Below, piece after piece: positions 1-11,900 of a stretch of DNA of 64,000 nt. Source of the stretch: Brachypodius melanocephalos (lineage: Eukaryota; Chordata; Aves; Passeriformes; Pycnonotidae); the NCBI GenBank assembly GCA_013398615.1, contig VZSR01000598.1, positions 791,180 to 855,179 of the forward strand, given 5' to 3'. Numbering within the stretch: the first letter of the stretch is position 1; every line of letters starts with the position of its first letter. A program made the position numbers and the translations under genes. The notes under the pieces are model-generated. The model searched no databases. It was not told where the DNA came from and was given only the letters and a program-made list of their open reading frames with translations.

Positions 1-125
1 CTCTGTGTCTGTGTGTGACCCCCGGGGGCGGGCCAGGGCGGGGCGCGGCGGCCGCGCGGGTTCCGGTTCCGGTTCCGGTTCGTCCGGGCCGGCGCCGTTG
101 TGTGCGGGCCGGGCCGGGCGCGGCG
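1..125 (+). promoter_or_regulatory. ARPC5L: ARPC5L 5' UTR / CpG-island promoter (truncated by window start)
   Basis: Very GC- and CpG-rich sequence runs directly into the ARPC5L start codon at 126. A hexanucleotide repeat (GGTTCC, almost four copies) lies at 59-81, and GC-box-like GGGCGG runs precede it. No TATA box is visible, which suits a broad CpG-island promoter. The transcription start cannot be fixed, and the promoter continues to the left of the window. Confidence 0.7.
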
Positions 126-2581
126 ATGGCGCGGAGCACGCTCTCGTCCCGCTTCCGCCGCCTCGACATCGACCAGTACGACGAGAACCGCTTCGTGGAG
201 GAGCCCGAGGAGGCGGCGGCGGCCGAGCCCGATGCCAGCCCCGAGGTGGAAGCGCTGCTCAGGCAATATCCTTTGGGCCGGGGGGGCCGGGGGAGTCCCG
301 GGGACCGGCCGCGATCGCCCGCCCGCTCGGGCCCGGGCCGCGTCCCGCCCGTGAGGCGCAGGGCGGCTCCGTGCGCGGCCCAGGTCGCGGTTTGAGTCCT
401 TGACCCGCCGCAGCACAGGCGAGGCGCTCCGGGCCTTCCACACCGCCATCCGCAGCTCCCCGGGAAACACCAGGAACCCGGCCATGAAGGTAACGGGGCG
501 GGGGCCGGGAAACGACAGTGGCACCGCACGGGTCTGGGCAGCACCGCCGCGGTTCAGGAGCTTGTGCTGGCAGGGTTGATCCCCGTGTGCTCACCCCTTC
601 TTCCTTTAACCCCAAAACTGCTCACCTCGCTTCCAGAAATAACTCAGCCTGGAGGGCGGCCATCTCTTGCCAAACACGAGTCTCGAGATCGTTCCCAACT
701 GTTCTCGTTCTCACATTTCTCTCTTTTCCTTGTCTTCCCAGGAGCAGGCTCAGGGAACGATGCTTAAAGTCCTCACATCTTTTAAAAGCAGTGAAATAGA
801 ACAAGCGGTGAATTCCTTGGACAGAAACGGTGTTGATTTGTTAATGAAGTACATTTATAAAGGATTTGAAAAGCCAACAGAAAACAGCAGTGCAATATTA
901 CTTCAGTGGCATGAAAAGGTACGTTTTAGAGCACTCTTGGCTCAGCCACACTCACAGGGTCCTGGTCAGTGGTTTCAGGAGAGCCCCTGAAGAGAAGCAG
1001 ATGATGGCAGGGCCTCATCCCTGAGGAGCTCAGTATTTCCTTTTACCTTTGGTCTCTCTGAGCCTGCATTCACAAACCCTTCCCTCTGCCATGGGGAGAG
1101 GAAACTCATGGCAGGGAGTTCTCCCTGCTGGAGGAAGCCTCGAGCTGCCTTTGGTGCAGGGCCCCAGCGAGGGGAAGGTGGGAGTGGAGATGTGACTGTG
1201 TGGACGGGGCAGCTGCAGTTTCCTCTGTGGCTGATTTTACTGAGGGGGCCCAGGCTGGCTCGACTCTGGCAGTTTTCATCAGCAGAGTCACAGGGTTTAG
1301 CAAGAGAGGATTTTGAGGTCTCCAGAGATTCCATTGGGGACCAGCAGGGGCCTCTTGTGTTTCTGTGGAATGTCAGATGTGAAAGAGGGAATGTGGGATG
1401 TGTTCAGTAGCTGACTGTGGAACCTTCTTCCCTGTCTGTGACGGGACAAGGCACATTCTGGGGTGAGGCACATCCCTGGAGCAGCTGCTGGGTGCCACTG
1501 CCCCCGGGCAGGAATCCAAGTGAAATCTTCCCCCACTGCAGGGGTTTTAGCTGAAGCCCTGGCTGTCAGTGCTCCTAGGAAAACTGATTCCTGGGAATGC
1601 TGCAGCTCCCTGTGCAGGGCAGCTGCTGCAAATGCTGGTGTCATTTTCCCAAGGTGCAGAACTTTCCCTGTGATGTAGTATGACTCCAGCTATTGGCTGC
1701 TGTCACCAGCTTTGCCAAGCCTTGACAAGGGAGAAGGGAATTTCTCAGGACAGCGAAGAACATGTTTCTGCTTGTTGTTTTCTTTTTTTTCCTGTTGTTT
1801 CCACTGAGGTGCTTTCAGGTAAGTGTGGGTGGTGCTCCCAGCGTGGGAGGTGACACAGCACCGCCCTGACTGGTACTCAGAGCATGTAGGGACATGAAAG
1901 GCATCTCATCCTCTCTGTTGTGAAAGGAACAAGGCAGGGTTTAAAGCCTGGTGTTCTGCTTTGTGGCAGTACTGGCTTGCTCAGAGCAGAGTCAGCTCAG
2001 TGGTAGTACCAGTCTGTCCTCTGGAAAAGGTGGCAGGTCTGGTAGCTCAGGAACATTTACCTGCCTGAAGCACCTGCAAGTCCTGCTCCAGGTGGGTGCT
2101 TCACCTTTGTCCAGTCATGTTCCCCAGCTCCATGTGAGGCACTGCTCTGATACCCCTGTGCTCTACTGGATTGTGGCTGCAAAGTAAATGCCCTACGTTC
2201 AGCAGTCAGCTTAAATACTTATTTTTTTCATAATTACCTCCATCTTCCAACCTTCAGAAGGAAACACTGTTCACATTGAGGGACACAAATGAAACTGAAG
2301 CGAGCTCTTCCTCCTCCTCAGGGATACAGGAGGTGAGACATTCTGCTCTGTCAGTGACATGCAACACTGGAGCCCTTGAGATCCAACAGATGGTTAGACT
2401 TTGGAGAATATCAGTTTCTCGTTTTGGAGAAGAGCCCTGGTCTCTTCTGTGGCTAAACTCTTCAGTGTTTGTTCTGTGTGGGACAGGGTGGCTCTGTAAC
2501 CTCTCTCCTTTCCCACAGGCACTGGCAGTAGGAGGCCTGGGCTCCATAGTAAGAGTTCTCACAGCAAGAAAAACTGTGTAA
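126..2581 (+). CDS. ARPC5L: Actin-related protein 2/3 complex subunit 5-like (p16-Arc-like)
   Basis: This is a subunit of the Arp2/3 complex, which nucleates branched actin filaments in the cytoplasm; ARPC5L is the paralogue of ARPC5. The coding exons are 126-265, 417-489, 742-918 and 2519-2581, giving 150 residues (human about 153 from memory). The N-terminus MARSTLSSRFRRLDID, the middle LDRNGVDLLMKYIYKGFEKP and the C-terminus IVRVLTARKTV are diagnostic of the p16 family. The residues LLRQ, GEALRAFHTA favour the 5L paralogue over ARPC5. Phase is kept at all junctions. Introns 2 and 3 have GT-AG ends, whereas intron 1 (266-416) has AT-AC ends and looks U12-type. The start codon lies in a CpG island and the gene converges on GOLGA1. 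Identification is secure; only the 5' UTR is cut off. Confidence 0.97.
266..416 (+). other. ARPC5L: U12-type (minor spliceosome) AT-AC intron of ARPC5L
   Basis: The intron starts with ATATCCTT (266-273), an exact match to the U12 5' splice consensus. It carries TCCTTGAC (397-404), a near-consensus U12 branch site with branch A at 403, 13 bases from the intron end. It ends CAGCAC (411-416). Splicing here joins CA to A and makes LLRQ-GEALRAF, matching the family; no nearby GT donor gives a conserved product. The length is 151 bases. Confidence 0.9.
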
Positions 2582-3080
2582 AGACTGTAAACTTGGACAG
2601 AGGTGACGCTCAGGTTTGGACTCAGAAGAAGGAATGAGCTGAAATTACACTGGTCCATCTTGATTAGAGATTGCAATCTACTGAAATCCTACAGTAACCT
2701 CCTCTTGGAATGCTTTTAACCTTAAAGGTGGGGGAAGAGTAAAGGTATTCCTGCATATTCCGACTATCACATATAGGAGCCAAGACATTCTCCTGCTCCC
2801 TTCTTTAACAGGCAGAGAGAAGGCACACTCCTGCCTCCTGTTACTGCAAGTGAACAGGTATTTCAGATGCTGCTTTAGCCAGGTGTGGTGATACAAGCTC
2901 CCGTGTGTCCTGCTTAGTCCCAAGGTAGCGGTGTCTGGGCTGAGATCCTGCAGCTGAGGGTGGGAGAAGGGCTGGTAGAACGGTGGCTGTGAACGCAGGG
3001 GCCGAGGACTCTTGGCCTCTGGAGCTGGGTTAATGTAAAGTGAAGTGCCTGCTGCATCAATAAAGTTCTTGGATCACATG
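2582..3080 (+). other. ARPC5L: ARPC5L 3' UTR with poly(A) signal
   Basis: Non-coding sequence follows the stop codon. The first canonical AATAAA on the + strand after the stop is at 3059-3064, so cleavage is expected near 3080. The exact end is inferred. Confidence 0.7.
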
Positions 3081-5929
3081 AGTTAAATTTATTTTCAGCT
3101 AAATTGTAAGTCTGACGCCTGCTCCAAAGCTGGCCTGCAATAACCCCCTCCATCTTTGTAGGACTGCCCCTAACTCCAGCTGCTTAGAGAATTTGTCCTC
3201 AAATCCAGCTCTGTCCTGGATGTAGGGAGTGAGACCAAGCTCAGCTGTTCCAGTCCAGACTTCTAAGATGCAGTGAACAGAACACAATCACCTTGGCTTT
3301 GATTTTTATATTCTTGTCCATGCTAGAAAGTTGAGAAGATACTTCAGAACTTGTGATTTATGTATTAGTGTGTCCTCTGCACCAGAGGTGTTGCCTGTGC
3401 TTTGCCCAGGCAGGACACAACTGGATCCACAGCTGTCCCCACGTCCCTCTGGCTCAGGCAGGGCTCCCTGCCCTTTGGCACCAGGGAGCAGCTGCTCAGG
3501 AGCCCCAGCTCCACCCAGTTCTCGCTGCCAGCAGCTGCTCCTGGTGGGAGGTGATTTTGGAAGCAGCAATGCCACCTCATTGTGGCACAACTCCCTGTGA
3601 GAGGCCTTGGTGGCACAGCTGGCACACCCATCCTCACCCTGGGCAAAGGTGGGGTTTGGGTCATGCTTTAAAAGTCAGTTTTAAATAGCTATATTATCGC
3701 AGGGGAGATAACCAGAACTATAAAAAGAAAGAAATCAAGATTAGGGGTTTGATCCAAAATGTATTGCACCACAAATTTCATAGTGTTTCATCATACAATC
3801 CATATTTACAGCATAGAAGGAAAGAAGTCCAATGGTGATAGAAAGGATTATGTATAACCACTGTTCTGAGACAAGGGAAAGTGCATTTGCTTTTTTAATA
3901 CATGTATACACACCAGTCTTGCTCTGATACCTAACAAAAACTCAACACTTAAGAACTAGTTTATGGTAAGTTGATCCTGTACGAGGATTTGGGATCTGAA
4001 ACTGAAGTTGTTAGTGAATATTTAACCTAAGATTTTACTTTGTCACTCGGTTCCAGGCTGCCTGTCCTGCTTTCCTTATTGTTCAGCAGTAACCTTTGAA
4101 GCCAGGATCAGCATAAACCCAACAGTCACTCAGCAGGGAGCAGTGGGAGTGATGGAGTCCTGACCCCTGGTCCCAGAGAAAAGGGGCAGAGCAAAGGGAC
4201 ATTAGAAGGGAAAAGATCTCAGAGAATGAAATCTTCCCAGAAACACCAGGGTTATTCCACCCCGCTGTATCTCAGTAGAGAAACAATTGAAATAAATCTA
4301 CTTTTTGATTGTCTATCTTCACAGTAGAGCAGGGGTGAACCCTTCCATGCTCTCTCCTGAATGGAAGTGCCATCAATCTGGTTACTAAAAACTGTTTGGA
4401 CAAGCCTTAGTGTACCAAAAATTTATGTTGGTTTTCTTAACTTCAGATAAATCCAACCTGGCTCTAAGCTGAGGAGCATCACCTGTGCCCAGTGACAGCT
4501 CCTGGGAGTACCTGTGTCTGGGGCGGGGCTGTCTGACACACCAGCAGGGTCTGGATCCTCTGCATCAGCACATCCATCCCCTGCTGGATCTCCACTGGAG
4601 AAAGCTTGAATTATCCTGAATATATTTAACAGAATTATGAAGTTCCTTGTAAAAGAATTCCCAGAACTGCAGCGTGCTCACTGAATTCCATACTTCCAGA
4701 AGTTAGACTTAGTGCTGCTTCCCATTTGAATCCAGATTTTGCAGTGATGTTAATAACTCTGGGCAAAATTGTGCTTCCAGGGAGGAAGCACCACCTTGAT
4801 CCCCTTTCCTTTTTGTATTAGGAAAACAAGCTGCTGGAACCACAACTTGTTCACTAAGAGAGGAATTTTGCCCTCAAACCCCTCATGAACAGCATTTCTT
4901 TTACCATAATAGTCAGGACACGGTTATTAACATACCAGTTTTTAAGCATCAGTATTTGAAGTACAGAAAACCACAACCAAAGAGGCAGATCCTGGTTTTG
5001 AGGATTTGTTGCTAGCAGACTTGGAAGAAAAAAATGAATCAAAGTGTTTAGTACCAGCATTCTTCACCCTTTGTCACTAGATTTTTATTTTTATAAATAA
5101 AAGGTATTTTTCAGTGTGGATTTACAATACCTGGAACTCAGCTTTAAAAATTTAAAATGGTTTCCTACCCCTTTTCCCACAGCTAACAACCCATGGAACG
5201 AGCTAATGGATTAGTTTTAAAGGCGACTGAGGATTAGGTACTATAATTAAGACCATTTTAAATATTATTTTTCTTTAAGAAAAGTAAAATCAGACAACTC
5301 TAAAGTTGTGCTCTCAAATTAAATAATCATCAACATGCAGCCTTGAGGACTGCAGGCCAGGATAAATGCACCTTAAATTACACAGTGATATGAAAAAATG
5401 CCAACCATTAGTTATGTCAGTATTAGAAGGCAAGGCAGAGTTCTTTTTTGGTTAAAGCTCCTGCTTCTGTCCTGTGAAAGGCTTTGCAAACCATCCTACT
5501 CTCAACACTGTTCTGCCAACACGTTTTTCATTGCTGGCTTCCCACAGCCAGACAAGCAGCTTTCCTGTGCCAGAGTCACTGGACTCCAGCACCCTGGAAC
5601 AGCAGCTGGAATCACCATCCCAAGAGCCTGAGCTGGCAGCCCTGCTGTCAGCAAAGCCCTCAGAACCCTCTGGTTCCAGGAACCCAGGAGTGATGAGCAC
5701 AAGGAGCTGCTCCCATTACAGACACCGAGGTGGTCCCTGACTCCAGCCCAGAGCTGTTCAGTCTGTAGTGAAAATGTCTCCTTGCACAGCGTTAGTTTTG
5801 TAAACAGAGCCAGAAGTTCTTGTACAAAATACTGCAATGACAGTGATTAACACACACCTGGAGCAGTGTGTTCAGCATTCTTTTCACAGAAAGAAGTGCC
5901 TGGATACTGCCTGCCACCTTCAGGTTCCC
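3081..5929 (-). other. GOLGA1: GOLGA1 3' UTR and intergenic tail between convergent genes
   Basis: No coding exon was recognised here. Minus-strand AATAAA signals (read as TTTATT on the + strand) occur at 5084-5089 and 3088-3093. The GOLGA1 3' UTR is therefore either about 0.85 kb or about 2.85 kb. With the distal signal it would reach the ARPC5L poly(A) site. The sequence is AT-rich, unlike the flanking promoters. Which signal is used cannot be told from sequence. Confidence 0.55.
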
Positions 5930-8900
5930 TTAAGGCCACAGAGTCCTTGGGCTCGAGATAGACGGCCGGATGCTGCCTTTGGGAGATGGCTTTGACCCAA
6001 ACCAGGACATCTAGGGCACAACAGCACAACACACAGGGTTCACACGTTTAGGATGTGAAATAGAGGTAATATGGTACACAGCCATGTTCTCAGCATTTGA
6101 TGGAAAGACCTATTTATAAATCAGAACGCTGCAGACTCCAGACTGAAGAAGTGGAGACAGCTTCACACAATCAAATCTGGAAGGAACAGCACCCACTTCT
6201 CACAGGTGAAAATGACTGAAGATTATACTTTGTATATTCCTTTAAAATAACTTCAAATTAGAACTCTACAGTCATTTAAACAGTGCCTTTAGTCAACGTA
6301 GCATTACAGTGCTCCCTGAACCAGACAGTGAGGAAATCTCTTCATCTGTAGACTGAACATCCCAACTCCCTGGGAGGGCAGGGATGATGCAGCACCTGCA
6401 GCTGAGGCAGCACTCACTGTTGAACATTCCCTAAGCACCACACAGCCAGGGCCAAGCAGATCTCAGCCCATGGAAAGGAGACACAGATCTTGGTGTCTGA
6501 GCCCAGTGTCAAAAGGACAAATCCAGAATTAGCCTCCTGCTGCTAAACACTGACTCTTTTCAGGCAAGGAGCTTCCAGCTTCTCCCCACAGATCAAGTCC
6601 ACTGGGCAAAACTCCTCTGACCACCAGAAAGCTGCTATTTCCCTCACTGAAATGGACAATTCCTGGCATGAATGCATGTGGTCAGCTAACCTTTTAATAA
6701 TAAATTACATTTATTATTGTAGCTAGCATTTGGAAAAAAGACCCTTTTCCTAATCTCCCAGCATCTAGGAATTTTCATTGTCTCCTGGGAATCTCATTAG
6801 ATACATATGGCACAGAATCCCTACCTTGTACTCCAGAGTTTCTTTGAGCATGTTTTCTTCCTCTTGTGAAAAATTCAGTAACACAGACACAGCTTTAATG
6901 AGATGGAATGCCTGAAAGAAACCACAGAGCTGTGTTGCTTACGATGCTCTTGGGCTCTACACCCAGGCTTGTGGTGCAGCAGAGTTCTGTAGGTCTATCA
7001 CAGACTTTAACACAACATGTGGAGAACAGGAAGGAGCTCCAAATGCACAAGCAATTACCTCTTACAGACCAACAGCAGGTGATTTACATCTTTGTCTTGT
7101 TTTTTGTTTGTTTGTTTGTTTTTTCTCAAATGTACAGCCATTCTAATTTCATACTCCATATGCTTTTCAGAGCAGTGCAGAGGGAATCTCTTGTAGATAC
7201 AGATCTCTAACACCCAAATGTAACTACCTCCTAAAAACCCACATTTCCCTTTCATGCAGTTCCTAGTAGTCTGTACTTCCAAACATGTTGCTGTCAGCTA
7301 TTTTGTCTTGCTGCTCTCACTGTACACTTTTTAATTGTAAAATTACGGAATTGGCATAAAGTGTCCTTAGGAGGTGACAGGTGGCAATTTCTAGAGAAAA
7401 ACAGCTGTAGAAAGAGAAGGTAAGTGGCACCTTTACCTCAGACTCCCTGCAGGACATGAACTTCAGTACAACATGTTTAAGGTACTCAAAGTTTATCTCC
7501 CTCGAGTCGTTCAAGTCAGAGTTGTTGGTGACAGTCACAGAAGCATTAGGCACTTCAGAATTTGCACGGAGCTCAAGTACCTCACTGTCAGGCCTTATTT
7601 TCTACAAAAAACAAAAAACCCACAGAAGAAAAAGAAAAGTACATTGCAGATGCTGTTAGCTTGACACTGGGAGGGGTCTGGGTTCAGGATATCTAAAGAG
7701 GGTTGTACCCACAGGTGGGTACAAACTGGGCATCAGCAGCTTCTCATCCTTCATGGGGTCACAGCAGGGAAGTGTCTCCAGCTCTCCACACTCCAGGACA
7801 GGAGCTGCTTGATGTCAGTGTTCCAAACCAGCATGGAACTGGCTCCATGGTGGAAACTACCCCTTGGTAATTTTCTCCTATCACCAACCTGCTCTGAGCC
7901 TTTCAAATGTGGGCTTTCTTCAGAATAATTTTCAACATCAGAGCAAAAATAACAACTTAAAAACCTCTGCTATTTTTTTAAAATAGATTTTTTTCCTTGG
8001 AGAGATAAACCATTGCAGAGAGATGAAAGGGGAATTAGCAGTCAAACTTTCGGAATGACAGTGCAAGTAATTGCCAGCAAGTGAAGAGACTGAAAACACA
8101 CAACCCTTACCAGCTCTTTCTGGAGAGTTTTCTTGAGTTCTGTCATTCTTTGCTGAAGCTGCTTTATCATCTGTAAGCACAGCAAAGGAGAGTTTAACAC
8201 AGTATTCACTGTCAGAACCCCCAGGTATCTGAAAAAACCCAAGATAAACGAGTCCTGAATGAAATAACAATTAACCAACACTGCCAGCTGTGAAGAAGCA
8301 GCCTGAAAGCCTTGCCTTGCCAGCTGCACACAGCAGCAGGCATGTGACAGGACACTTGGGCTTTCATGTGACAGCACTGTGGAATTCACACAAAAGGGCT
8401 CTGCAGGAAAGCTGTAAATAGTATCACTTGGTGCATCTTTCTGCCACAATAGATCAGGATTCATGCAGCTCTTGCTGCAGTTTTTATTTGTGGTTGGTAG
8501 GTACCTGTGCAATCCACAGAAAAGCATTTCCTCCCAGCGTACTGGATTCAAATTGGACAGGCCTGTCCTTTCAAAGCTGCAGCACCAATTACTCAGCTTC
8601 CTAATTAAAAGGGGAAATACTACCAGCTGTTTCTGTTCACCTTGTTTTTCTCAGCAATTTGCTGTTCCAGCTCTCTGTTGTCCTTCTGAAGTTGAGTGAC
8701 ATCTGCAGCTGCCACCTCTCCGTTCTGTTCCACCACAGAGTTTTCTGGAGAAGGGAAATGCTCATTGTTCAAAGGCCTTGTTGACTCCTCCAGTTCCAAA
8801 GCCTGTAAAAATAAACAATGAAGTGGAGAGATATCATGACATTTGCAGCCCAAGAACACTCCCCAGAGAGAAATCCAGATTTCTTTTTGGTTGTCCTGGC

Positions 8901-11900
8901 AGAACAGAACTGGAAGGCTCCTGCACACCTCCCTCTTTTCCCAGGAAATCTGACAGAATGGATTTGCAACTGCACTCACACTTTTCTCCTGCTCTCTGGC
9001 CAACAGGCACTGCTGTACCTGCAGCTTCAGCTCATCGATTTCTTTTCTTGCTGTTTCCTCTTTCTCCAGTGCTTGGCTCTGACTTGCTTCTATGTCCAGC
9101 TGTAACTGATGCACCTGCAGCAAGGCAGCTTCATGGTCTGGGAAAGGAAAGACCTGCTCAGTATCAGTGCTGCACATCAGATGGGAGTTTCTAACCCATT
9201 TTGTCTGTCATGAAGACAGAAAGCCAGGGGAGAGACAGACAGAAGAGAGACTGTGCAATTGTTAGTGAACTATAAACCATTTTGAAAATTCTGAGATTAA
9301 ACATGGAAGAGAAATCTAGAAAAATTAAACTCTACCAGGCAAGGCCAGAACTAGAGACTGTACTTAAAGTTGTCTGGGATACAGCAGACTCATTTGGTCT
9401 AACCTTGACTGAGTTGGTTCAGTTCTTCCTTCTGTTTTAGCAGCAGATCACATTTTTCATCAATCAGCTGGTCTTTCTCCTTTATTAGGGCATTCAGATG
9501 TGAAACCTTCAAAGCAGAAAAACAATGAACAGAAGCCAATAAAAATATAAAACAGGAAGAGGGTGTTGAAAGACCCAACATCCTTCAGAGGCTCAGCAGG
9601 CATCACCTCCACAATGCTGCCCTCAGTAGCAAGCACTGAGGTTAATACTGGAAGAGCTGAACCCTGCTTGGCTTCTGTGCCACCATCAGATTGTCACAGC
9701 CAGCATGTGGCAGCTGCCAAAGCCCCTGAGCCAAACAGGAGATGGCCTTAAACCCCTTCTACACAGACCTGGCCAAGCAAGCACAGAAGAATAAAGAAAC
9801 TAAAAGATGGGACTAACTCCAGTCAAACTGGCTCAGTTGACAGCTCCTACTTTAAGCAAACACAAGCTCACATTACCCACTATTTTTATACAGGAAGAGC
9901 AAAACAAGACTACCTAGAAATGACATTTGGTACTGGATACAAGCTTCTCCCTATGAGGAAATGTACAATTTTACAACTGCTGTGCTCCAGAGGAACCCAG
10001 ATGTGATGCAGGCACTGAAAGGAACTAACCAGAACAGATTCCTTCAAAAGAAGTTTCCAGATGTCAGAGGGTCCCGATGGCACTGACACAGTAACACCTC
10101 ACAGCTTACAGAGCTCTGAAACAGTCTCAGGTTTACTGAGGCAACCACTGCTCTCTCACATGCTGTGGGTATGATTCTGACCAATGGTCTTCAATGTTAG
10201 GATAAATAACTCCAAACCCAGTCTGCTCTTTGAAAGGTTGGGACGTCTCAAATACATTTTAACACGGTCATTATTAACCAACCTGCTGTTGTAATTCCTC
10301 TCTCTGTTTCCGTGTTTCTTCCAATGCTTTGGCAATTTCCACACTGACAGTTTCTCTGCTGCTCATCTCACTCTGTAAACCAGAAGTAATTGAGAAGTTA
10401 TGTGAGACAACTAGATCAAGTCATTCTCACATCTTTAACCCCAAATCTATTAGGACTACATTTGTGAGTGTTCTGACACACTACAATTTCCAGGTGAGTC
10501 AGGTTTGTTTGACTGAGTGCTGCTCTCTGCATATGCAAGAGCAGAACTGATGTAAGAACCCAAACAAACCCCATGCTTACAAGATCTTTCAGCTTGAAGT
10601 CTCTATTACAAAGATGTAGCTCCTTGCTACAACAGATCTTTATTCCAATTGTGCATCCAGGAGTAGCTATGGAAAAAATTTCAACCATCTAAAATTACAG
10701 TCACAATTGGATAAACTGTAAATACCCAATTAATTAAAGTTTTTAACATTTTGGTTTGAACACTGTGAGTGGAATCTGACATTGAACCATTCTGTATTCA
10801 CCACTGCTAACAGGATTTCCAAGCTCTTCACATCTCTGACAATATGGGAATGTATTATTTCTGCCTGATTTAGGCAGACTCAAGCATTCTGGTTCAGAAA
10901 AGGTTCAGCCCTTTGCAATGCTTCTCAAATACATTTCTGCTGAGTACAGAGATGATTTACAGCTCCAAGTACCCAGACCCTGAACATAACAGGCCTCCAA
11001 GCACTGAATTTAACCCACTGTGCCCCAGCTTTAGCTCTGTCCCAAGACAATGCCAGTACCCAGGTCAGCCCCTACCTTCAGCCTGCTCAGCTCAGACTCT
11101 TGTTGTTTTAAAGAACTTTCATACCCTTCTTTGCTTCCCTTGAGGTTCTCATTTTCCTTTTCCAATTGGCTCTGTAAAATAGAGTGTTTAAATACACAGT
11201 ACCATTGTTCTAATGCTTCATTTAAACAATTAAACACATCTAATGATTTGTTCATATTTAGTTCCTCAAAGTATGATATCTTCTATTATAATGGCAGAAG
11301 TGCTGAATAAGAACAGACAACAAGCAAGCTCTACAGATTCTGTACTTACAATCCTGTGCTGAGTTGTTGTTTTATCCAATTCCCAAGCTTTTTCAAGAGC
11401 AGCAATCTGAGACTCCAGCCCAGTAACTTTCTGATCATACTGATGTTTCTCACTTAAAATCTGTTGCTGCAGTTGATTTCTTTCATCCTCTAGATCAGTT
11501 TGCTTATGAGAAATAAAGAAAACCACATTAATAAAATGGTATTTTGGCATCATTCTGACAAGATCCGACACAATTCCATGAGCCACGCTCAAACTGAGGA
11601 ACATTATTCCTTTGGCAGCAGCGTCATATACTCACAGACCAGAGTTCAGGAGACAAACAGCAAGAAAACAAACACTTGAATAACAAAACAGAGAAGTGAT
11701 TGTCTCTGGGGGTGCTGAAGAATGGTCTGTTGCTGGGCAGTGAAACATGCAGGATACTCACCAGCTTCTGGATCTTCAGATCCTGGTCAGCAGCTGCTTC
11801 TTTGCTCTTTTTCAATGTTTCTGTTGCATTCTGTAGTTTCTCTTCCAGTTCTTTATTCTAAAATTACACCATGAATTAAATTCCTTATCCACTGGTATCT

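Noticed and set aside
263..413. GC-AG reading of ARPC5L intron 1
   Set aside because: It would give an LST-GEAL junction that does not match the family, and would ignore the exact U12 5' splice and branch motifs. AT-AC splicing restores the conserved Gln-Gly.
8042..9177. Minus-strand open frames of 169 and 185 codons
   Set aside because: Each is a GOLGA1 exon (8170-8111, 9137-9019, 8802-8641) read through into flanking introns, not a separate gene.
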